Assembly (NCBI RefSeq): GCF_002834145.1
Contig: NZ_PHNT01000001.1
Span: 519,069 to 583,068 of the forward strand
Length of the DNA: 64,000 bases
Source of the DNA: Roseovarius salinarum
GTDB taxonomy: Bacteria; Pseudomonadota; Alphaproteobacteria; Rhodobacterales; Rhodobacteraceae
Direction of reading: 5' to 3'
The position numbers and the translations under genes were made by a program. Below the pieces are notes generated by a model, which did no database searches, was not told the DNA's origin, and saw only the letters and a list, made by a program, of their open reading frames with translations. Positions 1 to 8,215 of the stretch are shown piece by piece. Positions within the stretch are counted from its first letter, which is position 1; the number at the start of each line of letters is the position of its first letter.

Positions 1-492
1 TCGTTTCTCTGCGCGGTTTCGAGCTCCGAGCCGTGGCCCGGTGGCCCGCCCGCGAGCATTCCCGCCGCGGGCGGCGGCCATGCGTGCGCAGGGCGCCGCG
101 CCTCTCTGCGCGGTTGCGCTTCATCCGTGAATGGCAACCGGTCTGAGCGCGCGCGCTTGCCGGTGACCAGGCCGCACCTTGCCACCGCGCCTCAACGGGC
201 ACAAAGCCCCGATTGTCTCGACGTCGATTGCGAAAACCCCCGACATCCACACGCGGCCACGACGAAGGCATGGGGCGTCCCTCCACTCGTGCCACGGACG
301 GAACCGGCGAGGCGGCTCCGGCTCAGCCAAAGGTCTTTGACACCACGACCATGCGCCTCGCGCGCATCCTGGCGATTTCAGGAGCGCTGGGCCTTGGCGT
401 GTCATCATGCCTGTCTGGCCTTGCGCCAAAGAACGGGGGAGTCTTTGCCCCGCCGGATCCGGCCAAGGATCGCAGGGAAGGGAGGCACCGGC
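1..492. other. Gene-free leading segment
   Basis: I recognise no protein or RNA gene here. Open frames exist on both strands but are low-complexity Arg/Pro/Ala-rich shadows of very GC-rich DNA. A 13-base direct repeat (TCTCTGCGCGGTT) occurs at 6-18 and 103-115, of unknown meaning. The ribosome-binding site of the decayed ATPase lies at the right edge (about 480-485). Confidence 0.5.
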
Positions 493-2905
493 TTGGCGCA
501 GACAATCGACACTCCGGTCTCGCGTTCGGCCGACGAGGTCGCAGGCCGACTGCGCGTTTCACCGTGTAGCGGCCTGTCCGTTGCCGAAGCCGACGCCCGC
601 CTGGCGCGCCATGGTCCCAACCGGCTCGAGGAACAGGACCGCAAGAGCGCGCTGACGATCCTGCTGCACCAGTTCGACAGCGTCATCGTCTGGCTGCTGG
701 CCGCAGCGGCCTCGATGTCCGTCTTGATGGGCGATCTGCCCGAGGCCGTTGCCATCGCGATCGTGCTCGTCATCAACGGGGCCATCGGGTTCGTGACCGA
801 ACTGCGCGGCGCCCGCTCGATGGAAGGCTGCGGCAGATCGCCGGGACGCGCACGCGCGTGCGCCGTCAGGGCGGGTCATGGTGGTGGACGCGGCGGATCT
901 CGTGCCCGGAGACATCGTGATCCTTCAGGCCGGCGATATGGTCACGGCCGACGCGCGGCTGGTGGATGCAGGCGATCTGCATTGCGATGAAACGGTGCTG
1001 ACCGGCGAAGCCGTGCCGGTGGACAAGCAGGCCGTGCCGGTGCCACCCGACGCCCAGCCGGGGGCCGCGCCTGCATGCTGTTCAAGGGCACGGCCATCAC
1101 CCGCGGCGTGGGCGCGGGCATCGTCACCGCGACGGGCATGGACACCGAACTCGGCCGGATCAGCACGCTCGCGCAGCGGGCCAGCGGCGTGGCGGCGCCC
1201 TTGGAGAAGCGTCTCGACGTGCTGGGCCAGCGGCACGCCGATCTTCCGGTGCGGCGCGATGGGAAGGCCCGGGGGCGGGAACAGGCGGCATTGCCACGCG
1301 CATGACCGACGCGCGCTTGGACTGGGCGCTGCGCATTGGCGCGCTTTGCAACACCGCGCGGCTTGCCGATGCGCAGGGGCAGGGGGCGCCCGGCGACCCC
1401 ATGGAACTCGCCCTGCTCGCGGCGGCCGAAGAGGGCGGACAATCCCGCGCGACGCTCGCTGACCGCTTCCCCAAGCGGCGCGACCACGCTTTCGACCCTG
1501 ACGTCAAGATGATGGCAACCGTCCATGACAAAGGGGGGCGGTGTGCTGATCGCCGTGGAAGGTCGCGCCGGAGGTTCTGATCGAGGCAAGCGAAAGCGAG
1601 ATGGCGGAAGCGGGCGAGCGGCCGCTCGATGCCGCGCGGCGGCGGGCGTGGCACGAGCTTGCCGAAGCGGCCGCCGGTCAAGGCCTGCGCCTTCTGGGGC
1701 TGGCGATGAAGCATGGACCCGACGCTGCTGCCGATCCGATTTCGGGGCTGACACTTGTTGCGCTGGTATGCCTGCGCGATCCGGTCCGGCAGGACGTGCC
1801 GCCCGCGATCGCCGCGGCGCGCGCCGCCGGTGTTCGCGTGGTGATGCTGACCGGCGATCATGCCGAGACCGCGCGCGCCATCGCCGCGGACGCGCGGCTG
1901 GGCGAGGGGGCGGGCACCGTGATCGAGGGGCGAGAGCTCGCCGGGCTCGACCCGGACGCTTGCGAGGCGCTGACACGCGACCGGATTCTCGGGGCGGATA
2001 TCTTCGCCCGCGTGGCGCCCGACATCAAGCTCACGCGCGTCACGCTCTACCAGAAGGCGGGCCATGTCGTGGCCATGACGGGCGACGGCGTGAACGACGC
2101 GCGCGCCCTGAAGAAGGCCGACATCGGGATTGCCATGGGCCGGCACGGCACGCAGGTCGCGCGGGAAGCCGCGGACATGGTTCTCAAGGACGATGCCTTT
2201 GCGCCCATCATGGCGGCGATGCGCCGGGGCCGGGTGATCTTAAGCAACATCCGGCGCTTTGTCGTCTACCTGATGTCCTGCAACGTCAGCGAGGTTCCGG
2301 TCGTCGGCTTTGCGGTTGGCATCGGGTTGCCGGTGCCGCTGCTGCCGCTCCAGATCCTGTTCCTCAACCTGGTCACGGATGTCTTTCCCGCCTGCGCGCT
2401 GGGGCTCGGGCGGGGTGGGCGCGACGTGATGCCGGACCCGCCGCGCGACCCCGCCGAACCGATCGTGGACCGTGAAAGCTGGATGCGCATCGGCGTGCTG
2501 GGCGGCGCGATCACCATTGCCACTCTGGGCGCCTTCGCAGTGGCCCTGTCCGGGCTGAAGCTCGATCACGGGCGTGCGATCACCGCGGCGTTCCTGACGC
2601 TGGCGCTGGCACAGCTGTGGAACGTGTTCAACGTGCGTGCGTCGGCCAGCGGCATGCTGGACAACCAGATCACGCGCAACCTGTACGTCTGGGGCGCACT
2701 GGCCCTGTGCCTCGGCCTGATCGCGGCGGAACTCATGGTGCCCGCGGCCGCGGCGCTGCTGGCACTGCCTGCGCCGGGGGCGGCCGGACCGGGCCTGGCC
2801 GTCGGGATGAGCCTTGTTCCGCTGGCAATCGGCCAGGTGTTCGTGGCCGCGGACCGTACCGGCAGAAAGCAACCGCCGCCCGCGGGGTCGCGGGCGGCGG
2901 GCTGA
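493..2905 (+). pseudogene. Cation-transporting P-type ATPase, frameshifted and internally deleted
   Basis: Remnant of a P2-type (Ca2+/H+-like) P-type ATPase. A TTG codon at 493 behind GGGAGG opens the N-terminal cation-ATPase domain (LARHGPNRLEE) and first membrane pair. Homology then hops through at least four reading-frame changes: near 825-878 (actuator domain, TGEAVPVDK), near 1040-1075 (GVGAGIVTATGMDTELG), near 1235-1302 and near 1560-1601. The last stretch, 1601-2905, is intact and carries MLTGDH, TGDGVNDARALKKADIG and the C-terminal membrane bundle. Between about 1235 and 1302 the sequence jumps from the end of the actuator domain to the nucleotide-binding domain, so membrane helices 3-4 and the phosphorylation motif DKTGT are missing. 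The product cannot be a working pump. It heads an island of stress genes whose relatives elsewhere include such an ATPase. Confidence 0.88.
2864..2900 (-). terminator. Candidate terminator of the hsp20 transcript
   Basis: A perfect 12-bp stem (2873-2884 with 2889-2900, loop GGGT) lies just past the Hsp20 stop codon. On the minus strand it is followed by TTGCTTTCT, a modest T-rich tail. It overlaps the last codons of the convergent ATPase remnant. No T-run follows on the plus strand. Confidence 0.5.
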
Positions 2906-2930
2906 ACGGCCGCAGGGGCGGTCGCGCCGT

Positions 2931-3470
2931 TCAGGTTCCGGACTTGACCTCGATCTTGCGGGCGGCCTTGCGCGCCTGTTCCGTTTTCGGCAGGTGCACA
3001 GTGAGAACGCCGTCCTTCGCGCTGGCCTCGATGGCCTCCTTGTCGATGCCCTCGGGAAGGCGGACCGAGCGGCGGAACGCCCCGAAGCGGCGCTCGCACA
3101 TGTAATAGGCGCCTTCCTTCTCGCCTTCTTCCTTCTTCTCGCGTTTCTCTCCGCTGATGGTCAGCGTGTCGTCGGTGACCTCCACGTCGATGTCGTCCTC
3201 GGCCACGCCGGGAAGCTCGGCGACGATCTTCACCGCGTCGTCCTTGTCCACCACATCGAGGCTGGGCATCGTGCCGCTTTCGGCCATGGCGCCGGCGGGG
3301 CGCCATGGCCGCCGCCGCGCCGGTGCGAAGGCGCTGCCGGCATGGAAATCGTCGAACAGGTCCTCGATCTCGCGGCGCAGGTCCCAGAACGGCGCCCAGG
3401 TGCGTTCGGCCATCGTGCGCGGTTCGCGGGTTCCGGTTTGTGCGGGCGTCCTTTCCTCGTCCTTCGGCAT
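2931..3470 (-). CDS. Small heat shock protein, Hsp20 family
   Basis: ATP-independent holdase chaperone that binds unfolding proteins in the cytoplasm. The 179-residue product has an alpha-crystallin domain at about residues 70-165, containing AELPGV, the EVTDDTLTISGEK strand pair and the hallmark GVLTVHLPK (154-162). It ends with KIEVK, an I-x-V tail of the type used in oligomer contacts. I chose the ATG at 3470 because AGGAG lies 8 bases upstream; an in-frame ATG at 3566 has no ribosome-binding site. It is divergent from the CapA-like gene, with a Crp/Fnr-type box at 3560-3573 between them. Hsp20, ATPase, CapA, phosphoribosyltransferase and nicotinate phosphoribosyltransferase together recall the mycobacterial dormancy regulon. 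Confidence 0.93.
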   Translation of the reverse strand: MPKDEERTPAQTGTREPRTMAERTWAPFWDLRREIEDLFDDFHAGSAFAPARRRPWRPAGAMAESGTMPSLDVVDKDDAVKIVAELPGVAEDDIDVEVTDDTLTISGEKREKKEEGEKEGAYYMCERRFGAFRRSVRLPEGIDKEAIEASAKDGVLTVHLPKTEQARKAARKIEVKSGT

Positions 3471-3559
3471 CGCGTATCTCCTCTCATGAAGACTGCCAGA
3501 ATACACAGCGATGACTGCGCTGCGCCGCGGATCGTCGCGCCATGCCGGGGCCGTGTGCA

Positions 3560-3573
3560 TTAACACCGGTCAA
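3560..3573. promoter_or_regulatory. Crp/Fnr-type operator between hsp20 and the CapA-like gene
   Basis: Read on the minus strand the site is TTGACCGGTGTTAA, i.e. TTGAC-N4-GTTAA, matching the two-half-site layout of Fnr/FixK/Dnr-type regulators (ideal TTGAC-N4-GTCAA). It sits 90 bases before the hsp20 start and 122 before the capA-like start, so it could serve either. A near-identical site occurs at 6185-6198. The regulator is not in the window. Confidence 0.55.
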
Positions 3574-3694
3574 GACCTTGTCGGCGTGTCGTCGTGGCGG
3601 GCCTTCCGGCCGGGCGCGAGCGGCGCGCGGCGCCCGCGCGATGGTTGTCACGCCGGCGCGCGGATGCTGAACTGGCGTTGGAGGCGCAGGCGCG

Positions 3695-4795
3695 ATGCGG
3701 GTGTTTGTGGCAGGCGACGTGATGCCGGGGCGCGGGATCGACCAGATCCTGCCCGCGCCCTGCGATCCGCGGATTTTCGAAAGCTGCATGAAATCGGCCG
3801 AAGGTTACCTGCGTCTGGCCGAGCGGCGCAACGGGCCGATCCCGGTGCCCGTCGACCGCGGCTATGTCTGGGGGCCGCTGCCGGGCGATCTGGATGCGCG
3901 CGCGTGCGATCTGCGCATCGTGAACCTCGAGACGGCGATTACCGACGACGGTCACCCCGCGCCCAAGGCGATCAACTACCGCATGTCACGGGCGAATGCG
4001 GCCATGCTGAAGGCCGCGCGTCTGGACGCTTGCACGCTGGCCAACAACCATGTGCTGGACTGGGGCGGCGCCGGGCTGCGCGACACGCTGGATACGCTGG
4101 ATGGCCTTGGCATCGCGCATGCCGGCGCCGGGCGCACCGCGCAGGCCGCTTTCGCCCCCTGCGCGCTGGGCCTGACCGATGGCGGGCGGCTCCGGCTGCT
4201 GGCCTTCGGCGATGCCACGGCGGGCGTTCCGGGGGACTGGGCCGCCGGCACCGACAGTGCCGGGGTTGCCACGCTGCCCGAGGATCCGCGGAGGGCCGTC
4301 GAGGTGATCCGCGATTGCCTTCCCGGCGCGCGCGTGCCCGGCGATCTTGTCGCGGTCTCGCTGCACTGGGGCGGCAACTGGGGCTTCGCCATTCCCGACC
4401 GTCAACGCCACATCGCCCGCGCGCTGGTCGACAGCGGCGCGGCGGACCTCGTGTTCGGCCATTCCGCCCACCATCCCAAGGGGTTGGAACTGCGCGGCGG
4501 CAAGCTGATCCTTTACGGCTGCGGTGACCTTGTCAACGATTACGAGGGCATCGGAGGGCAAGGGGGCTATCGCCCCGATCTCGGGGCGGCGTATGTCTGC
4601 GACCTAGACCGGCGCACCGGCGAGTTGACCGGGCTCGAGATCCTGCCCTACCGCCGTCACCGGTTCGCGCTGACGCGCGCGGGGGACGACGACACCGGCT
4701 GGCTGGCCGATATGCTGGCACGCGACAGCCTGACAGGCGGCGCGACGTTTCGCGCAAGCCCGAAAGGCACGCTGCGTCTTGTGCCGCCGGGGTGA
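3695..4795 (+). CDS. CapA family (poly-gamma-glutamate capsule type) metallophosphatase-like protein
   Basis: A 366-residue protein of the PGA_cap/CapA family, which has a calcineurin-like phosphoesterase fold. Metal-site motifs are visible in order: AGDVMPGRG (residues 6-14), NLETA (77-81), LANNHVLD (115-122), HWGGNWG (224-230) and GHSAHH (255-260). There is no signal peptide or membrane anchor, unlike classical CapA, so a cytoplasmic phosphoesterase role is more likely than capsule export. The substrate is unknown. It is divergent from hsp20 and convergent with the phosphoribosyltransferase gene, whose stop lies 4 bases away. M. tuberculosis Rv0574c, in the DosR regulon next to pncB2, is the same kind of protein (from memory). 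Confidence 0.85.
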   Translation: MRVFVAGDVMPGRGIDQILPAPCDPRIFESCMKSAEGYLRLAERRNGPIPVPVDRGYVWGPLPGDLDARACDLRIVNLETAITDDGHPAPKAINYRMSRANAAMLKAARLDACTLANNHVLDWGGAGLRDTLDTLDGLGIAHAGAGRTAQAAFAPCALGLTDGGRLRLLAFGDATAGVPGDWAAGTDSAGVATLPEDPRRAVEVIRDCLPGARVPGDLVAVSLHWGGNWGFAIPDRQRHIARALVDSGAADLVFGHSAHHPKGLELRGGKLILYGCGDLVNDYEGIGGQGGYRPDLGAAYVCDLDRRTGELTGLEILPYRRHRFALTRAGDDDTGWLADMLARDSLTGGATFRASPKGTLRLVPPG

Positions 4796-4798
4796 ACG

Positions 4799-5470
4799 TC
4801 AGCCATTTCCGGTGCCGCCGGACGCGATCCGCGCCGCCTCGTCCATCAACGCGATCACCTCGTCATCCGAGGTCTGGCCGAAATCGGAATAATACGCGCC
4901 GATGGCGCCGAAGAACGACGGTGTGAGCAGGCAGATCGCCTCGTCCACCTCCTTGCGCAACGCCTCGCAGGTCTCGGGCGGCGCCACGGGCACCGCCAGC
5001 ACCAGCCACGCCGGCCTGCGCCGTCGCACCGCGCGCAGCGAGGCGCGCATCGTGGCCCCCGTGGCGATCCCGTCGTCCACGACGATCGCCGTGCGCCCCT
5101 TCACCGGTACCGGCCGGCGGTCGCGCAGGTATGTCTGCCGGCGGCGGCGGATTTCGTCGAGTTGGGCCCGCCCCAGCCGGTCGACCTCGTCGCGCGACAA
5201 CCCTGCATGCGCGAGCACCTCTTCGTTGACGACGGTCTGCGGGTCGTCGCCGTTCACGATGGCGCCTGCAGCGAGCTCCGGCTGTGCCGGCACGCCGATC
5301 TTGCGCACCATCACAAGGTCCATCGGGGCGTGCAGCGCGCGCACCAGTTCGATGCCCACGGGCACGCCGCCGCGTGGCAGCGCGAGCACCACGGGATCGT
5401 CGTAACCCCGGTCCGCAAGCTCATCCGCAAGCGCCTTTCCGGCGGCGGTGCGGTCGAGAAAGCCGCTCAT
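4799..5470 (-). CDS. Phosphoribosyltransferase family protein
   Basis: A 223-residue type I phosphoribosyltransferase-fold protein. The PRPP-binding loop is VDDGIATGAT at residues 131-140, preceded by the usual hydrophobic strand (RTAIV). An N-terminal LPRGGVPVG (31-39) is typical of this stand-alone group. The nucleobase or other acceptor cannot be told from sequence. Its ATG overlaps the stop of the upstream hydrolase gene (ATGA, 5467-5470), so the two are translationally coupled. In mycobacteria I recall the same two activities fused in one DosR-regulated protein, which fits a joint function. Confidence 0.88.
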   Translation of the reverse strand: MSGFLDRTAAGKALADELADRGYDDPVVLALPRGGVPVGIELVRALHAPMDLVMVRKIGVPAQPELAAGAIVNGDDPQTVVNEEVLAHAGLSRDEVDRLGRAQLDEIRRRRQTYLRDRRPVPVKGRTAIVVDDGIATGATMRASLRAVRRRRPAWLVLAVPVAPPETCEALRKEVDEAICLLTPSFFGAIGAYYSDFGQTSDDEVIALMDEAARIASGGTGNG

Positions 5471-6126
5471 GATTCCCCCTGTGCCTCGGTGAACTGCCGT
5501 GCGAACCAGTCGCCGGCCAGTTCCACGACCTGTTCCAGCGCGCCGGGTTCCTCGAACAGGTGCGTGGCGCCCGGCACGATCTCGAGCCGGTGCGGGCAAG
5601 TCAGCCGCGCCTTGGCCCCTCGGTTGAGCTCGAGCACCTGGTGATCGGCGCCGCCCACGATCAGCAGCACCGGCGCGGCCACCTTGGGCAGCGCCGCTCC
5701 GGCCATGTCCGCGCGCCCCCCGCGCGACACCACGGCAGCGACCCGCTGCGGCGCTTCGGCCGCCGCGAGAAGGGCCGCGGCGGCGCCGGTGCTCGACCCG
5801 AACAGCCCGACGGGCAGGGCGCCCAGGTTCGGATGCGACCGGACCCATTCCATCGCCTCGATCATCCGGCGGCTCAAAAGGGAGATGTCGAAGACGTTGG
5901 TGCGATCGGCCGCCTCGGACTCGGTCAGCAGGTCGAACAGCAGCGTGGCGATGCCGCGACGGCCCAGGGCCTCGGCCACCTCGTTGTTGCGCGTGCTCAG
6001 GTGGCTGCTTCCGGCGCCGTGCGCGAAGATCACGAGGCCCGACGCCGCCTGCGGCACGCGCAGGAAGCCTTCAAGCCCGTGCGGGCCGACGGCCACCACC
6101 TCTTTCGATCCATCGTCGTGCATCAT
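5467..6126 (-). CDS. Dienelactone-hydrolase-like alpha/beta hydrolase
   Basis: An alpha/beta hydrolase of about 219 residues. The nucleophile elbow is GSSTG (110-114, Ser112); Asp161 (GGADHQ) and His189 (ATHLF) complete a plausible triad. An early AHGAGSS supplies the oxyanion region. Two adjacent ATGs (6126 and 6123) follow GGGAGG, so the start is certain to within one codon. It is the first gene of a coupled pair with the phosphoribosyltransferase and divergent from the DUF2267 gene. A Crp/Fnr-type box lies 59 bases upstream. The substrate is unknown; members of this group are often called dienelactone hydrolases without evidence for that reaction. Confidence 0.87.
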   Translation of the reverse strand: MMHDDGSKEVVAVGPHGLEGFLRVPQAASGLVIFAHGAGSSHLSTRNNEVAEALGRRGIATLLFDLLTESEAADRTNVFDISLLSRRMIEAMEWVRSHPNLGALPVGLFGSSTGAAAALLAAAEAPQRVAAVVSRGGRADMAGAALPKVAAPVLLIVGGADHQVLELNRGAKARLTCPHRLEIVPGATHLFEEPGALEQVVELAGDWFARQFTEAQGES

Positions 6127-6184
6127 CCTGCCTCCCGGTTTGCCAGGCGTCGGGCAGTCTGACACCCTCGGCGCGGGATGTGCC

Positions 6185-6198
6185 TTAACAGCGGTCAA
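6185..6198. promoter_or_regulatory. Second Crp/Fnr-type operator in the stress island
   Basis: On the minus strand the site reads TTGACCGCTGTTAA, differing from the 3560-3573 site at one base of the 14. It lies 59 bases before the hydrolase start and 94 before the DUF2267 start, again centred in a divergent intergenic region. Flanking bases are also similar (TGTGC-A/C-TTAACA on the plus strand), which makes chance recurrence unlikely. Confidence 0.55.
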
Positions 6199-6291
6199 AC
6201 CGTGCTCCGGGCCGTGGCCGGGCAACTGTCACAGGTTAAGGCATGATGCGGCGTTGCGTGCATGACTCGGGGCGACACGACGGAGGTGAAG

Positions 6292-6720
6292 ATGAGCGCA
6301 CTGGGTTTGAAGATCATCGACGAATCGGTTCAGGCCGCCAATGTCTGGATCAACGAGGTCGACGCGCGCACCGGCTGGGAGCACAAGCAGCGCGCATATC
6401 GCCTGTTGCGGCAGGTTCTGCACGTGATCCGCGATCACCTGAGCGTGGACGAGGCGGCACAGCTCGGCGCGCAGTTGCCGATCCTGATCCGCGGCATCTA
6501 CTATGAGCGGTGGGACCCGTCGAAGACGCCCGTGCAGGAACGCAGCGCGGAAGGGTTCGTGACCCGCGTGCAGGCCGCTTTCGATACCGACCCGCTGGGC
6601 GACGCGCATCAGGCGATCGCGGCGGTGGTGGCCACCATGGACGCGCATGTGTCGAAGGGCGAGATGGACGACGTCAAGCGCAGCTTCTCGAAGGAGATAC
6701 AGCAGCTTTTCGAGACTTGA
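6292..6720 (+). CDS. DUF2267 domain protein
   Basis: A 142-residue soluble helical protein matching the DUF2267 family (WEHKQRAYRLLRQVLHVIRDHL, then AAQLGAQLPILIRGIYYERWDP). Biochemical function is unknown for the family, but members recur beside universal-stress, Hsp20 and phosphoribosyltransferase genes. The ATG at 6292 has GGAGGTG just upstream. It precedes the nicotinate phosphoribosyltransferase gene on the same strand by about 130 bases and may share its transcript. Divergent from the hydrolase gene across the box at 6185-6198. Confidence 0.87.
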   Translation: MSALGLKIIDESVQAANVWINEVDARTGWEHKQRAYRLLRQVLHVIRDHLSVDEAAQLGAQLPILIRGIYYERWDPSKTPVQERSAEGFVTRVQAAFDTDPLGDAHQAIAAVVATMDAHVSKGEMDDVKRSFSKEIQQLFET

Positions 6721-6853
6721 AGCCGCATGCGCCCGTGACCGTTTTACCCCTCGCTTGGCGCGGCGGGGCGTGCAAGGGTCTGGCCAGTTCGACCCCGAGC
6801 GGGCTGCCAGCGGTGCGGCGGCCCGCGTCCACCTGGTGAAAGGACGCCCCGAG

Positions 6854-8194
6854 ATGCAGCCCGACGAAAGCTTCCTGCTGACGGACCTTTATCAACTGGC
6901 GATGATGGAGGCCTACGTCGCCGACGGCCAGACCGACACGGCGGTGTTCGAGTTCTTCGTGCGCAAGCTGCCCGAGCGGCGAAACTTTTTCGTCGCGACC
7001 GGCTTGGAGCAGGTGCTGGACTTCCTCGAGAACCTGCACGTGCCGGCGGCCGAACTGGACTGGTTGGCGCAGAGCGGCCGGTTCGGGCAGGGGTTCCTCG
7101 ACTATCTTTCCGATTTCCGCTTCACCGGCGACGTGCATGCCATGCCGGAGGGCACGGTGTTCTTCCCCGACGAGCCGATCATCCGCGTGACCGCCCCGCT
7201 GCCCGAGGCGCAATACGTGGAGACGCGGATCATTAACCTGCTGCAGTTCCAGTCGATGGTCGCCGCGCGGGCCGCGCGCATGGTCTCGGCCGGCGGGTCG
7301 GCCGACCTGGTGGATTTCGGGTTGCGCCGTGCGCACGGCGCACAGTCCGGCCTGCTGGCCGCGCGGGCGGCGTACCTGGCGGGCTTCGCGGGCACGGCGA
7401 CCGTTCTGGCAGGCCAGCGGTTCGGCGTGCCGATCCATGGCACGATGGCGCATTCCTACATCCAGGCGCACGAGAACGAGGAAGAGGCCTTCCTGCGCTT
7501 CGCCCGCGCGCGGCCCGACAACTTGGTGCTTCTGATCGACACCTTCGACACCGTCGAGGGCGCGCGAAAGGTCGCCCGGCTTGCGCCGAAGCTGAAGGCC
7601 GAGGGCATCGAGGTGACGGCGGTGCGGCTGGACAGCGGCGATCTGGGCGCGCTGGCCCGGAAAGTGCGCGCGATCTTCGATGACGCAGGGCTGGTGCATA
7701 TCGGCATCTTCGCCAGCGGCGGGCTGGACGAGGACAAGATCGCGGCGCTGGTGGCGCAGGGCGCGCCGATCGACGGCTATGGCGTGGGCTCGGCCCTGAC
7801 CAGCGTGTCGGACGCCCCGGTGCTCGACTGTGCCTACAAGCTGCAGGAATACGCGGGGCTGGCCCGGCGCAAGCTGTCCACCGGCAAGGCGACGTGGCCG
7901 GGGCGCAAGCAGGTCTGGCGCCGGTTCGATGCGCAGGGGAGGATGACCGGCGACGTTCTGTCGTTGGAGGATGACGCGCAGCAGGGCACGCCGCTGATCG
8001 AAAAGGTGATGGAGGGCGGCCGCCGCCTGGGGCCGGCGCCGGATCTTCGGGCGGTCCGCGACCACGCGGCATCCCAGGTGGCGCAGTTGCCCGACCGGCT
8101 GCAAGGGCTTGCTGCCGCACACGATTACCCCGTCGAGGTGGCCCCGGCGTTGCGGTCGCTGGCCGACGAGGTGGACCGCCGTATGGGTGTCTGA
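6854..8194 (+). CDS. pncB: Nicotinate phosphoribosyltransferase
   Basis: Converts nicotinate, PRPP and ATP to nicotinate mononucleotide, the salvage entry to NAD. The 446-residue product opens with LLTDLYQLAMMEAY, the family's N-terminal signature, and carries HGTMAHS at 195-201; the second His of this motif is the one phosphorylated by ATP in the family. A C-terminal FASGGLDEDKI and YGVGSALT form the phosphate-binding part of the barrel. Start ATG 6854 follows GAAAGGA. Last gene of the stress island; a dormancy-linked paralogue (pncB2) sits in the equivalent mycobacterial cluster. With nadE (20698) and nadD (48275) the window holds three NAD biosynthesis genes, not clustered. Confidence 0.93.
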   Translation: MQPDESFLLTDLYQLAMMEAYVADGQTDTAVFEFFVRKLPERRNFFVATGLEQVLDFLENLHVPAAELDWLAQSGRFGQGFLDYLSDFRFTGDVHAMPEGTVFFPDEPIIRVTAPLPEAQYVETRIINLLQFQSMVAARAARMVSAGGSADLVDFGLRRAHGAQSGLLAARAAYLAGFAGTATVLAGQRFGVPIHGTMAHSYIQAHENEEEAFLRFARARPDNLVLLIDTFDTVEGARKVARLAPKLKAEGIEVTAVRLDSGDLGALARKVRAIFDDAGLVHIGIFASGGLDEDKIAALVAQGAPIDGYGVGSALTSVSDAPVLDCAYKLQEYAGLARRKLSTGKATWPGRKQVWRRFDAQGRMTGDVLSLEDDAQQGTPLIEKVMEGGRRLGPAPDLRAVRDHAASQVAQLPDRLQGLAAAHDYPVEVAPALRSLADEVDRRMGV

Positions 8195-8215
8195 CCGCGC
8201 TGCCGCGCGGTACCG

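Noticed and set aside
334..349. Third Fnr-like box before the ATPase remnant (TTTGACACCACG)
   Set aside because: Only one half-site is present; the second half does not match GTTAA or GTCAA.
213..569. Plus-strand frame with a hydrophobic stretch upstream of the ATPase
   Set aside because: No ribosome-binding site or family; overlaps the ATPase start in another frame.
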